The notes: a model not told the origin generated them from the letters alone. Shown: positions 29,601-42,060, numbered from the stretch's first letter. The stretch: DNA of 64,000 nucleotides from Anthostomella pinea (GCA_963556695.1 CAUWAG010000003.1:6510001-6574000); one strand, 5' to 3'. Made by a program: numbers and translations.

Positions 29601-29842
29601 GAGAAGAGCAAGTTCTTTTTAATAATCTGTCTCCGATAGATAGCTGTTCTTGAAGGACCAGATGGATGACCCCAAGGTCATACCGCCACAACAACGGGGA
29701 TGGGCCCGTGAGCGGGACTGACTGTACTTATTTTCTTGAGACCTCCACAACCCTGCGATGCAGAGGCTCTGGGAGGCGTGGTCTGCACTACTGAGGAGCT
29801 ACCCCCCACGTTAAATACAAAACAAAACAAAACAAAACAAAA
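26618..29842 (+). mobile_element. non-LTR retrotransposon (LINE), RT and RNase H, broken
   Basis: ORF2 of a LINE in several broken frames, 5' truncated. Order: a region ending AWWNDECKAAV (about 26855-26890), the thumb/finger region from 26966, then reverse transcriptase with PGIDTLTVRILKACW, VTADVTGAFDAAL and the GLPQGSPAS box (27850-27880). The catalytic YADD box is replaced by YTDN (about 27945). The C-terminal part runs to 28710, and an RNase H domain follows (IYSDGSQLDD...GWGY, TEVHGAL, DNTSVVDRLNG; 28783-29286). The end carries a zinc-finger-like stretch (about 29400-29500) and a 3' UTR with an (AAAAC)n tail at 29816-29843. Stops include TAA near 27577, TGA near 27929 and TAA near 28037. 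Presence of RNase H fits the Tad1/I-like groups common in fungi; the clade is inferred. Confidence 0.85.
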
Positions 29843-29843
29843 C

Positions 29844-30097
29844 ACTTAGGGGAGAGGAGCACAGAATGGACAAAATTCATTGAGAAGAGCAAGTTCTTTT
29901 TAACAATCTGCCCCCAATAGATAGCTTTTCTTGAAGGACCAGATGAATGACCCCAAGGTCATACCGCCACAACAACGGGGATGGGCCCGTGAGCGGGACT
30001 GACTGTACTTATTATCTTGAGACCTCCACAACCCTGCGATACAGAGGCTCTGGGAGGCGTGGTTTGCACTACTGAGGAGCTACCCCCCACGTTAAAT

Positions 30098-30138
<41 letters not shown>
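29844..30138 (+). mobile_element. second, 5'-truncated LINE 3' end with (AATC)n tail
   Basis: A near-identical copy of 29563-29842 (both start acttaggggagaggagcac and run through the 'ccccccacgttaaataca' end) directly follows the first LINE's tail. The first copy ends in (AAAAC)n, this one in (AATC)n at 30100-30138. It is most simply a short truncated LINE inserted into, or read through from, the tail of the first. Confidence 0.8.
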
Positions 30139-30372
30139 TAGTACCACCCAAATTTATACGAACGGCCTTTAGCTACCGTTAATTAGCATTCTATGGTCTG
30201 CGGTAAAACCCGAATCGCAAAGGCCAAGCCGGATTGAATGGTTTCTTTAACTGCCTGGTTACTCGAACCAAAACTTGCCAGGCCCGATTCCGTTCTGGTG
30301 ACGCTCGTGAAGGTCGCGGGCCAAGATGACTAGGGTGAATAAGGCCTTGACCGCATTATCATCCCGCATGTA

Positions 30373-30561
30373 AGCGCAGGCCCAACCCCTGATAGGATCG
30401 GGACATAGGGGTACTAACAATAGGATACTGGAAGGCGTCGTAACGAGAGGTGGTTTACCAAAAGCCGATACCGCTCGGAATAAGTTCTACTTGGCATTGA
30501 TATACCAACGTGCGGCTGACCTTGATGCGCTGGGTGACGGGAGCCGCCTGCGTGGAGGTGT
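30373..30561 (+). pseudogene. 5' part of an open frame split by the Copia element
   Basis: A frame open from 30373 reads up to the Copia insertion point. If the Copia element and one copy of its GGTGT duplication are taken out, it continues without a stop into 35924-36065. A possible 3' splice site (CTAAC...AATAG) ends at 30423. Motifs such as NKFYLALIYQRAADLDALG are not from a family I recognise. No start codon is found here, so it is an internal exon or a fragment. It is one of the few non-transposon pieces inside the 25-kb element. Confidence 0.5.
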
Positions 30562-30759
30562 TGTTGGATTCTGGGCTACGTTAGCCCATCCATAGTCATC
30601 CTTCAGGATCACCATCCCCATTTGTGACTCTGTCACATACGTGGCCAATATAAGGCCACGTATCCTTTCCTTTAGTATCTTGGATATATATAGGGCCATT
30701 CTGGCCGCTCCAGAGTAGCTGGAATTCCTCTCCTTAATAGAACACTTTGAAATCTAACA
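30562..30759 (+). repeat. Copia 5' LTR
   Basis: 198 bp, TGTTGGATTC...AATCTAACA. Contains a TATATATA stretch that could act as the promoter TATA element. The 3' LTR appears identical by eye. Confidence 0.95.
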
Positions 30760-31006
30760 TGGTAGCATCTCTGATCGATCACGACCTCCAGCAGCCCTTA
30801 CCTTTTAAGCTTTTTTTACTGGTCTGATTCATTCTGATTACCCTCTTTCTGCTTGCGCGCCTCCAGGACTAGTTACCCTTATTGCCACAAGCCTTTAAGT
30901 GTTTCTCCGTCGTAACTGTTCTTTTTATACAGAAAGAGGTCGCTCCTTGGCTTATATTTTGCCTTATTTGTAGGCTAGTCTTACGACGTATTATCCTTCT
31001 TATATT

Positions 31007-34000
31007 ATGTCCGAATCCACCCCAGAGACGGCCCTCGCCTTTACATCCACCTCTATCCCTCGCCTCCAAGACCATCAGAAGCTCGTCGGCGAGGAGAACT
31101 GGGAGGTCTGGGCCCAAACGATGGAGCATTTGCTCACTACTCTCGGGCTCTGGTCTCTTATCCTTGAAGCCATCAAGGCGGACGAGAAGGAACCATATAA
31201 GGCCACAACTGGAGCTGTCGACGCCCCAGCCACACCTTCCGCAGGAGCCTCTTCCAAGCCCCCTGAATTGGATGCTAGTCTGAGCATCAAGAGGTCAAAA
31301 TTATACCTCGCTATCACCCAGAACATCAAGTCTGACCCTGATTCTCGTATCACGGGTTTATTTGACCCTGGTCAGATCTGGATAGCCTTGCGACAGGCAT
31401 ATTCAGGCATGAGAATTGACGCAGTTTTATCCGTTGTAGATAAACTGGCTGCCATTCGATTCCCTGACCATGGAGACAAGTTCGTGGGCAACTACCGCAG
31501 ACTAATGGACAAGGTCCTGCGGCAAAATATCACATATCCTCCGAATATTCGCATTGCCAATTTCCTGGCTGCTATTCGGACGGCTTTTCCAACCCTTCAC
31601 CGCGAAATCTCGAAAGATTATAACCGTGGAATCTTCCCTACGACCGAGAATCTCTTGTACCGGCTCCAGGAGGAGATACAGATTCGCAAGGCTCAAGATG
31701 AGACCTTTGCCACCAACTTTGGCAAGCCTGCTACGCCTAGTAAAGGCAAGAGCAAGTAGAAGAACAAGGGGAAAGGCAGTAATCACCCATCTCTTGATGG
31801 CCCCAGAACCCCTGGAGTCAACCAGGGCTCTTCCAACAGCAATACCACGGATCCTATCTGGTGCTATGAGTGCGGAGAGCTTGACAAGAAGAAGGGCCAC
31901 CTTGGATGCAACAAACGCATCCTCAGCCAGATCATCCAGGCCTCTGAGAAGGCTAGGAAAGATGGAAGGCCTTCAAGCAGCGCTCCCACTCACCAGAGTG
32001 GACGCACTGGCGCTTCTGACGCCGCTCAATGGTGCAATTATGCCGATAAAGCCATCTCCAGTCAATCTGTCCTCACTCAAGGACCACATAGCGCCAACCA
32101 GGGAGCGAGTACCAATCTGATCGACATCGTTCATGCCACGACAAGCACAGACTCATAGCTATTTGACACAGGCTCTACCGTTCCTATTTGCAATAGCAAG
32201 AAGTGGTTTACTCGCCTTCGAATAGACCCTGACCTGGTCCCCTTTAACACTGGAGGAGGCCCTGTTACTCCTCAAGGTGTTGGCGATGTGGAGATACCAT
32301 TCATTACCTCCAACGGTGATACCGTCACTCGGACAATCTCTGGAGTACTATTTGTGCCTTCCTTTCCAATCAACATTCTCTCGGGAGACCAGATGTATCG
32401 CCAAGGATGGTATTTGATGATCCGCGATCTGTTTGACCCCTATGGTACATGGGTGGCATCATTCCACCAAGGAATGTACGTTCAGACAGAGATCCCTAGT
32501 GTCCAGAAGGACGTATACGGGATCAATCAAGCCCCGGACGTGTTCACCAATATGGTATCCGAGGATTCTTCCCAGGAACTGACCTCTCAAGCCAAATCTG
32601 TGGCGCTGAGACTACTCCACCGCTGGCATACAAGACTTGGCCACCGATCTATTGGTGACCTGATCAAGACAGCCAGTATCACCAAAGGGATTGAATTGCC
32701 GCCGAATGTACGAGAGCTGGCAAAAGAATTCACCTGTCTGGAATGTCTGGAGTCCAATCTACGTCGCCTAGTCTCTCGAGTTGAGCAGGAACATCCAGAT
32801 CATGCTTTAGACCTGGTCCATATGGATACAGCCAAGCACTCTGTCCAAGGCTATGATGGTTCTCTCTATGCCACCGTATTTGTGGATGGCAAGTCTCGTT
32901 TGAGGGAGTACTGCCCTCACGAGAAGAAAGGGGAAGCTTCCGACCAAGCCATTCGCTACTGTGAATGCGCTCATACCCAGTACGGGCGTTATCCGAAGCA
33001 ATTCCGAATGGATGGTGGTTCTGAATACGCGAGATTCAAGCAATGGGGAGCTGAACGTGGTATCCTGTTCGAAGTCAGCGCTCCATACACTCCCGAGCAG
33101 AACGGAGTGGCTGAGAGATCCTTTGGCGTTATACACGCTCTCATTCGCAGTATTATGAAGGATTCCGGGCTACCTGAAGCCCTTTGGCCGGTTGTTGGAC
33201 CTGCCGTATGTGATAGGCTCAATGTGAGCTATACATCTTTCCTCCAGGGCGTTAAGAAGACTCCCTTTAAAGTTTTCTTTGACGATCTGAACCCTGGAAA
33301 GGATAACAAGCCTGATTTGACGAATTTACTGTCAATCGGGCAGGCCGCTGTGGTCCATTTGCCGCAGCAGCGCTGCCCTAAGGGAGACAAGACCACTCCA
33401 CACGCAAGGAGAGGTCGTATTCTTCGTTCCCTTGGTTCCAACCAGTACCAGGTGTATCTTACACACCTGAGAAAGGTTGTAGTTACTGCCCATCTTGAGA
33501 TTTTAGATGGGTATGTACTTTCAAGGGATTTGATCCACATCTTTCCAAACTTCCGTGGTACACTCGATGACTATGAGACAACCAGACCCGATGCTGAAGA
33601 TCTGCCAGTGCCGTCTTCACCAGAGGGCGCTCACGATCCTCAGCATATATATATCGAGTCAGATAACGGAAGGGATGGTAGAGATGATTCACCCCAACCA
33701 GTTGTCACGTTAGGGACCCCTCTTGGGTCCCCTGACGCTTCTGATAATGATGATAGTCATCATTCTGACTCTGGATATAGCAACCCTGAGCCTAGTACTG
33801 CTCTAGCTGACTCGATTCTTCTATCATCTGAACCACCTCGTCAAGAAGTAGCCCCAACGGCTGCTCCGAGGTCAAGAATCCAATCAGGGCTCAACCCAGA
33901 GAATGTACTCTCCGGAGGACGCACTCGGAGGACTCACAACCACTACGTGGCCGAGTCTTCCACCCCTGGCATATCTCCACATGTTACGATCGAGGCATCT

Positions 34001-35682
34001 TATGCCAATTGGCCGTCTTCTGACCCTGATCAGGCACTTCCCCGTAATGACGAGCCTTTTAGCTACAAGGAAGCCATGGAGTCTGCCGAGGCACCTCAAT
34101 GGCTGGATGGCACTCACACAGAGATACGGGCATTGCTGCGCAATAATACCTTCATTCCTTTGTGGAGGTCTGATCTGCCTGCTGGGCGTAAAACTCTCTC
34201 TAGCCGCAATGTCTATAAGCGGAAGAGGGACTCTGACGGCAACACCTCTCGGTACAAGGCTAGGGTGGTTGTACGAGGCTTCATGCAACGCCATGGCCTC
34301 GACTATTTTGAAACCCAGGCCTCAGGCGCTCGTACTACCACCTGGAGGCTCCTTCTAGCCATTGCTGCCGTTCTGGACTGGGAAATTGACCAGATGGATG
34401 CTGTATCTGCCTTCCTGATGGGAGAACTGGATAAAGAGATCTTCATGGAGACGCCTGATGGTCTCTCTGACTTCTTTGAGATGTATCCAGATGAGAATAC
34501 CATCAACTGGAGACCTGGCATGATTATGAAGCTTGCGAAACCGCTATATGGGCTTAAGCAGAGCCCCAGGCAGTGGCAGAAGCGCATTCGTAGCGCTCTG
34601 AAGGACCTCGGATTCAACCCTCTGGTCTCTGACAACGCAGTCTATGTCAACATCAGCCGTGGCATTATAGTGATCAGCTATGTCAACGATTTCCTCATTT
34701 TGGGGGCTAATCGTGACGGGATCGCTGCCTTCAAGAAGGAACTAGGTTCTACATTTGAGATGAAGGACATGGGAGCTGCTAAACACTTCCTAGGAGTCCA
34801 CATTGTCAGAAACCGAGCTGAGAGGACGTTATATCTCTCTCAACAGACGTATGTGAGAAGGACTGTGGAGGCGTTCGACCAGCAGAACACTGGCAAGATG
34901 AACGTGCCGATATCTCCTCAAGCAGTGGAACAGATGGAGTCCCTGGACAACGACCTTGAGGTCGATACACGTCCTATTCAGACATACCAGTCCCTGATCG
35001 GTTCTGAGAACTTCCCTGCGTCGTATACGAGACCAGATATTGCATACTCTATGGGTGTTCTCTCGCGATACCTTCACAACCCTGGCTCAGCCCAATATAA
35101 GGCCGCTCTGGGCCTACTTCGCTACTTGTGGCACTCTCAAGATCTTGGGATCAAATTTGGAGGTCCCGAATATGTCAGGAAGACCCCCCAGGAGGTCCTT
35201 GAGATGATTCCGGATCTGCTGGTTGGTTACTGTGATGCCAGCTATGCTGGAAGCATCAAGACCAGCGCCAAATCCACCTCAGGCTACCTGTTCACGTTTG
35301 CTGGGGGCGCTGTCTCCTGGGCATCCAAGCTGCAGACTGTTGTGGCTCAGTCTACTGTGGAATCGGAGTACTACGCACTCTCTGAAGCCGTCAAAGAGGC
35401 TGCCTGGTGATGCTGGAACTTGGTTTCACTCTGAATGCTATCAACATCCATTCAGACAGTGCTGGAGCTATTAATTTGGCTCAGAACGCTGAATTCCATC
35501 GTCGAACTAAGCACATTCGAGTCAGGGAACACTACATTCGTCAGGAGATCTTGGAAGGCCATATACGGCTCTCTTTCCTTGGAACCAATGAAATGCCTGC
35601 AGACGGTCTCACCAAAGCTTTGATAAAGGCAAGGTTCTTCAAGTTTCTGGAGTTGCTAGGACTGGTTCATGTAGAGGGGTGA
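31007..35682 (+). pseudogene. Copia gag-pol polyprotein, interrupted
   Basis: Single gag-pol frame from ATG 31007. Gag domain to about 31760. A CX2C zinc-knuckle-like CYECGELDKKKGHLGC follows (about 31861). The protease motif LFDTGS is at about 32159. Integrase has WHTRLGHRS...CLEC and the acidic triad in DTAKHS, MDGGSEYA and EQNGVAERS. Reverse transcriptase has AVSAFLMGELD and YGLKQSPRQW, but YVND in place of the catalytic YVDD (about 34679-34690). RNase H has CDASYAG, STVESEYYAL and DSAGAI. Lesions: TAG at 31757-31759, TAG at 32156-32158 and a frameshift with TGA at 35408, after which the frame resumes to 35682. The two TAGs are in the same frame as the rest. The element cannot encode a full active polyprotein as it stands. 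Confidence 0.92.
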
Positions 35683-35720
35683 TATTCTGGTTATGTTAAT
35701 TCCCTCAGTCTGAGAGGGCG

Positions 35721-35918
35721 TGTTGGATTCTGGGCTACGTTAGCCCATCCATAGTCATCCTTCAGGATCACCATCCCCATTTGTGACTCTGTCACATACG
35801 TGGCCAATATAAGGCCACGTATCCTTTCCTTTAGTATCTTGGATATATATAGGGCCATTCTGGCCGCTCCAGAGTAGCTGGAATTCCTCTCCTTAATAGA
35901 ACACTTTGAAATCTAACA
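35721..35918 (+). repeat. Copia 3' LTR
   Basis: 198 bp, same sequence as 30562-30759 as far as I can read, followed by target duplication GGTGT. Confidence 0.95.
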
Positions 35919-35923
35919 GGTGT

Positions 35924-36065
35924 ACGTGTGTTCAATGAGGAGCACGTTACGCAGGTACCGGACTGGGTGAAAGCAATTAGGAAGACGGTGGTGTTGCTGG
36001 ACCACATGTGTGGCCTTGAAACCCGGTTGACTGGTAGATTATCGTGCCTTTCTTCGCAAGGTTGA
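35924..36065 (+). pseudogene. 3' part of the open frame split by the Copia element
   Basis: Continues the frame of 30373-30561 across the target site (GGA GGT GTA CGT), then VFNEEHVTQVPDWVKAIRKT and ends at TGA 36063-36065. Uninterrupted reading across the insertion point supports a real coding exon before Copia arrived. Confidence 0.5.
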
Positions 36066-36228
36066 TACGGATATCTGATCTTGATAACGATGCGGTTAAT
36101 ATACGGATGTGAGTTACAATGACAATATGTAAACCACCCCCCCGCCCCCCTCTCCCTTTCTCTCTCTCTCTTTCTAGGTGCCAGTCCTGCATATACTAGG
36201 AGCTTTCCAAGCTAATCTAGATGATAAG

Positions 36229-36816
36229 TTATGCCCACCATTCTCTTAACACCGCAACCTCCCTTTCCATCTCAGCTTCCGTTTCCTCCTTCGATTGATC
36301 TTTCCCGGGTGGGTGTGCCCACTCGTAGTCGATGAGCCAGAAGTTCCCATGCTTCTTGAGGAACTGAGAGCTTGCAAGGTCATCTCCATACAGGACGCCC
36401 TGTTTGTGGAGAGCTTTCAGCTTGTTCACACAGCTTTCCAAATCGCCTTCACCTAGCGCATCGGCGTCATCGATCAGTTCAAGGAGGATACCAACAGGCC
36501 TGCCGTCTTTCTCGACTATGGCCAGAAACTTCGGACCGATAGATTTGCCTTCAATCGCCCTGTAGGCCTCCACCTCGGCCCCCACCAATCTATATGCCAA
36601 ATCTTTACTGAGCCCCGTGTTCCAGTGCTTATACGCCACTGTGCCGAACCCCTCGACCTCAGCTTTATATACTGGGTGGCCCAAATGGATGTCCTTCATG
36701 TTCTTGATGTCCTTCAATTGGACTGTGGGCTTCTGGGGCCATTCCACCATCCCGTCTTCCCAGAAGGTCCTCTTGGACAGAATGTGGGCCTGGGTACGCG
36801 AGGTCAGCCATATCAT
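36229..36816 (-). CDS. small protein-kinase-fold protein
   Basis: 195 residues as one exon. The region VLYGDDLASSQFLKKHGNFW followed by LIDYEWAHP resembles the catalytic (H/Y-G-D-x-x-x-x-N/Q-F) and metal-binding (I-D-Y/F-E) loops of kinase-like phosphotransferase folds (fungal kinase-like/APH type). A preceding PVGILLELIDDAD looks like the hinge. The N-lobe ATP lysine region may be YKAEVEGFGTVAYKHW. Start at ATG 36816 is uncertain: CCCAG at about 36791 could be a 3' splice site, with an exon further upstream. It is the only apparently intact non-transposon gene inside the 25-kb element and could be cargo. The substrate is unknown. Confidence 0.65.
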   Translation of the reverse strand: MIWLTSRTQAHILSKRTFWEDGMVEWPQKPTVQLKDIKNMKDIHLGHPVYKAEVEGFGTVAYKHWNTGLSKDLAYRLVGAEVEAYRAIEGKSIGPKFLAIVEKDGRPVGILLELIDDADALGEGDLESCVNKLKALHKQGVLYGDDLASSQFLKKHGNFWLIDYEWAHPPGKDQSKEETEAEMEREVAVLREWWA

Positions 36817-39019
36817 TCATCAAAGGTCATAGGTTGCGATATCGAATGTAGGTTGTGCCTGTGCCGGACCCTCGTACTTACCAGTACATGACCTTGGCTT
36901 AGGAAGCCAAGTAGCCCAAGGCAAAGGGCACGCTGGAAACGCATTTCAACCCGGTCTTGATTGATGTCTCTTTGGAGTTGTAAGACTGCGACGTGGCTTC
37001 TAACTGGACGCAGCTGTTGACTGGATATGGCTGGTGGTTGGCTGTGGCTATAAGTCGTGGGACCTGGCTGGAAATTTGATCATGTCGATTACTAATTATA
37101 GACCAACGCATAGCTCGGTCTCCATGAGTCCACGTGTGACGTATCTGAAGGCAGAGAGTGTGACAAGGAGCTCGGTGTGCGTTGAAATCATACCGAAGGT
37201 CTGACAAGGCCCCAGTTCCACAACGCTGTTTCTCTTTAATAATAGTCCTAACAAAGCAGTAGGACTAGCATGAAAGGCCTACAGGGGACCAGGATGGTAA
37301 ATAGTAGCGTCCTCCACCACCCCAGTTATATAGATATGTACAAGATGTACAGCCCCGAAAGATGCTAGTAGGTGGCGACGACGATGACATAAATCTCTAA
37401 GCATATATGTTGGGTGTGTCTACACTTCTACATCTAAATGTGGGTATGGAGCGCGTTCCTAATTCCATCCTGGACACTTATAAAACAAGCCTGGTGGGGC
37501 GCTGAGTCCATACTGAGCAGTCAGTCTCTGATTAGGTATAGATACGTGAAGGCCTGAATCCGGAATCCTACATCCAACTCCATCGTTGCGATCCGTCCTG
37601 TAAGTGTGGGCAACCCGAGCATGACCAAGACGAAAGAGCAATGTTTGAGCGACGTTCCCTGGTTCCCCACATGCGTCAGGAGGATCGCTTTCCGGCGCTG
37701 ATCTTTCTTGTGTCTTTTTCCGGCGATCGTCCCATCCTTCATGTATTTTTGTTGTGCCGTGTTCTAGATATAGCGCGACTTGTTGCTAATTTTACCCACC
37801 CGCTCACGGTTGGCGTCAAGGACACGGCTCCAGAGGACGTATGGACTCATACCGGATTTCCCAAGACCGATCCTAACGGAACCAAGGTATACAAAAAACG
37901 CTGGCAAAGCTGTTGTAACAAGAAGCAAAACCGAGGAAGCCAAAGTCTTCACAGACTGGCCGAAATCGCTATCACCCTCACACGTAGTTGCCTATTATTG
38001 CATAGCAAGAAGGCCAAAAGGTTGCAAATCTGCTGTATTGGTGTTGTTATTATAGAAGGTCAGGAGGTGGTACGCAGGTGCAGTAGATGTGGGCAATATG
38101 CCAACTCAAGTGGGTCACGTGACCACGCAACACACCCCCATTGGCCATTACCTGTTGGATTAAAGGTGAGCCCAGAGGGCACCTTGATAGGTAGACAACG
38201 GAACCTAGTTGTTCCGTCCCGATCCAGCCCCCTCTGGCACAAAGCTGCCACGGTCGCACAGGGACACTCCAGAGACACAGAATACACACAGACACACTTC
38301 AACCTCACGATTGGCTCAAATTTGACACAAGGTTACTGGCACGCGCGAGAGTGGCGATACGCGGGAGGATAATGGCACGCAACGCAAGTTTACGCACGTA
38401 CTAAATGAAGGAAGCGTGGACCCCGGACCCCCTACCTACACGATTGGAGTAGCAGAGCTACGGGATGATGATGCTATAAGAGTGGGACATGGCTTTGAAA
38501 CTTATCGATAAGCTCACGCTAGTTTGAGCTCACTTAGGTATTGGATACAGTCACCGCCTTGGAGCGTCTCGATTTTGTACTCTGCCTATCGTGCGTAGTA
38601 ACATGGACATTCGACGACTGATACGATGCGCCAGGTGATACAGAGCTGACAAGTATTGTCAGATGATAGATAAACACCTGACTGTTGGAATGAAAGAGGC
38701 GATTGAATGCCTTGGACGTCTTTGCTGCTTTCGCTAGTACGTACGGCCCAACCAACACCGTGTAAGTTTCTGCATAGATACTGTTGAATACACGGATAAT
38801 GATTGATTCTATTGATTGTTGTGCTCTGTGTGCAGAGATTGATTATCTGTCTTCTTGGTGGGTCAGATGCCCTGTGCGTCTCTGCCCCACTGGAGATCTT
38901 CCGGTGTCTATCTCCGGCTCCTATTCAGCATCTATTGCGCCAGGTCACCTGATGCAGCGCACTGACCACTACAGATGGGATGTCAGACCTGGTGGGAGGT
39001 CAGACCATCACAGTAATAA
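36817..39019. other. inner non-AT-rich stretch without a confident gene
   Basis: Normal base composition. The only notable frame is 37641-38372 on the plus strand (243 residues, ATG start). It is longer than expected by chance but has no recognisable domain and odd composition. I leave it as an orphan frame. Confidence 0.3.
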
Positions 39020-42000
39020 CCGTTAACCTAGCTTTTAAAAGCTTGTAAAAACTAAATACGCGGTTATTTTGACTTAACGTTATCCTCGATTACCTAGCGG
39101 TACTTATACTTAAAGGCTTAATAAACGAATAATATTTCAACGAAGTATTAAAGTCGGTAAAATCGGGGGTTTTATAATTATATACCCGCGGTAAAAAAGA
39201 GTTACTTTTAATATTATTATTAACGTTTAAAATAATGTTAATAAGGCTTAAAGACGTATTAAATATACCGTTTATAAGGCTTGAAAAGATATTAACATAT
39301 ATATTAATAAAACTTTAAAAGAGTATTACCGTATATATTAACAAGACTCGAACTTAAAGTATTATTATATATATTAGTAAGGCTCGAATAACTAGGCGTT
39401 TAAGGTTTCATTTTAAAGCAGCCTAGTTTTAAGTATATAAATAAATAAATAATTATTAAAAAGGAAATAATGCTTATAACAACGGCAAACTTATAAAACA
39501 CATAGTTTAAAGAGCTATAATTTTATTCCCGAAATAAAATACCTTTAATTCAATTAATTCTTTAATATATTAATCGGTAATATCTACCGGCGTTTTATTT
39601 TACCGCAAATCGAAATTATAAAAAAGGCTAAAAGTTTCAGAAAAAGCAAACGAGATTTTTTAATATGTATAAAATAATAATACTATTAATAGTTTCAAAA
39701 GCCGCTTTTATTATAATAAACCTTATTATATCTTTAACACGTATATAATATATATATCGGCACGACTGTCGTTTTAAATACGGCCGGCTTCATAATAACA
39801 AAAATATATAATTATTAAATATAATACCTTATATTATATACTGCTTCATCAAAACAACTTTTCGAAAAAAATCTTTTATTATCTTACGCGTTTTAAGGCT
39901 TAAAACCTCGGTAAATAAGTAGCGGTAGCAGTATAATTATAAACAGTCGTAAAAAATATAACTTCGTATTTATTCTCGTTTAACTTATAATTATAACACT
40001 CTATTATAATAAAGTAAGGCTGATGTGTTCTAATAGCTGGAATCTTAGAAGGTAACAAAATCATATATATATATATATATATAAACTGTTATTAATAAAT
40101 AACTTGTACTATAATCGTTTAATTCTAAAAAATAACTATAAAATTTGATAAAATTTGTAAAATACGAAGCTTTTGAAGAAGTTTAATATAAATTAAAGTA
40201 TTCAAATGTATTAAATAAGGGGGTTACAAGAGTTGTTATCGCTTAAAAACGAAATTAAAACCGATCGGCTCGTAAAAACGAAGGATTTATTAAGGGAATC
40301 ATTCGTTATATATCACCGTGCTTTTTAAAGTACTTTGAACGTGGTAAAAATCACTGTAAATATAATTATTATTATTATTATTAGAGCAAAATAACTCCGC
40401 GGGTAATAGAACAAAAGAAAAGTATGTTATGATTTAATAAATTAAAGGTTTAATAAGTTAAGATTTCGGCGTAAAGCAGCGAAAATATCGTTTAACTTTA
40501 ATAAATATAGCAATTTTAAGTGAATCTAATATAAATTAAAACAAAGCGAGGTAACTTTACAAAAAAGATAATAATAACGGCGTTATTAAGCCTTGAAAAC
40601 CCTAATAAAGCTATTAATAATTTCAATATCGTTCGAATCGTTCATTTAGCGTAATAAACGCTAGTAAGGTAATATTAAAGCCTTTAAAAAAACGAACTAT
40701 TAATATGGTAAATTAAAACGCGAGTCTTAAAAGCAAGGTTACGAGCTATTGATACGGCGTGGTAAAACGGCTTTAAAAGTCACGTTATAACGCTATATCA
40801 TTTAAATCGCGTCGATCGGCTTGAAGGCTCGCGATTAAAAATATATAGTAATATATACAAAGCTTAATTAATAAAAAAGTTACTTTAAACCTACTATCCT
40901 TTTACGGTTGTTAAAAAAATATTGTTATATGAAGCGAATAAATATAAAGGTTGAATATACTATTATACCTAGGTTAATTATCTAGCTAAGTAAAAGAACT
41001 ACATTTATTATATAATTATAACTCTTTTATTTTATTTACCTAGTAACTACTTGATTGATTAAAACACATCTTATAAGTAAGGTCTTTTAAATAAATTATA
41101 TTAATATTTTAACTTTATAAAATGTATTTTGATTTAAATACCAATACTATAAATAAGTTTTTAATAGTAAAATAAAGCTAAATTTATATAAAAGGGTTTT
41201 TTTGTATTTTTTTGATTATTACTACTAGTTATTTATAACAGTATAATAAGATTTAGCTTTTTAAATGTGGTTAATAATTTCATTACTATAATAATATAAA
41301 ACCTTAAACGTTTAAACATACCACGGCCGCTTTAATTGTATATAGAATTGATATGAGTAAATAATTTATTACCGTTTTTATTATTCTTTTTGAAGTTCAT
41401 ACTATGCTTTTTTATGATATTAAAACTATAAGTTTTTATATAAATATACAAAATAACCTTAAAATTATTAAAAAGAACCTTATAGCCGTAATAATAATTA
41501 AGTAAAAGTAAAATGGTTGTCGCGGTTAAGAATAAAAATAATAAGCTGCGTATATTATTGATATTGAATTTAACGATTCTTTAATCGCTATCAAAGTTAA
41601 TAGTAATAATATTAAGTATAACGATCGTAGGAATAAAAGTCATAAAAGTAAAACATTTTATTTAAAGTATATAAAAAGCAAAGATAAATTACACAACGTA
41701 AATATAATAATACTATTAAATGTTGGATCCATGCGATTCCAGACTGCAAACCATCTATACCAGGACCCACATGTATGATTAGATAAGATAAGATAGTGGA
41801 TTGAGAGGGCACTTAGCCAGACCTTCGAGTCCAGCTAGATTCCTCTCAATCCAACCATCAGCAACATCATGACCTTGACCCCATACTCGAGTATTATGAT
41901 TGATCGTTCAAGCCTGTTCCAACATTAAAAGAATTTAATAAATTATAGCAATATAAAAGAACTAATTGCTAATTATAACTATAAAATGTAATATAAATAA

Positions 42001-42060
42001 GGTTTAATGCTAAGCGGTAGTAAGTAATAGCAGCTGGCTGATTAAGTTAAGGTGCAAATA
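39020..42060. repeat. AT-rich right arm of RIP-like decayed repeats
   Basis: Same composition as the left arm, without coding potential. It shares diverged segments in direct orientation with it: 'aaataatgcttataacaac' at about 39465 (left 18598) and a segment at about 40930-41100 related to 20220-20390 and 23700-23870. It also holds an (AT)n run at about 40064-40084. Confidence 0.7.
41721..41924 (+). mobile_element. solo LTR, family 1 copy C, TSD TTAAA
   Basis: 204 bp, ends TGTTGGATCC...TGTTCCAACA, exact direct repeats TTAAA at 41716-41720 and 41925-41929. Confidence 0.82.

Larger units (their letters stand above)
30562..35918 (+). mobile_element. full-length Ty1/Copia retrotransposon
   Basis: 5357 bp with two 198-bp LTRs (30562-30759 and 35721-35918), ends TGTTGGA...TCTAACA, and 5-bp target duplication GGTGT on both sides (30557-30561, 35919-35923). 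The domain order protease, integrase, reverse transcriptase, RNase H in one frame defines Copia. A purine-rich GAGAGGG lies just before the 3' LTR. I see no difference between the LTRs, so insertion was recent, yet the coding frame is broken. Confidence 0.95.
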
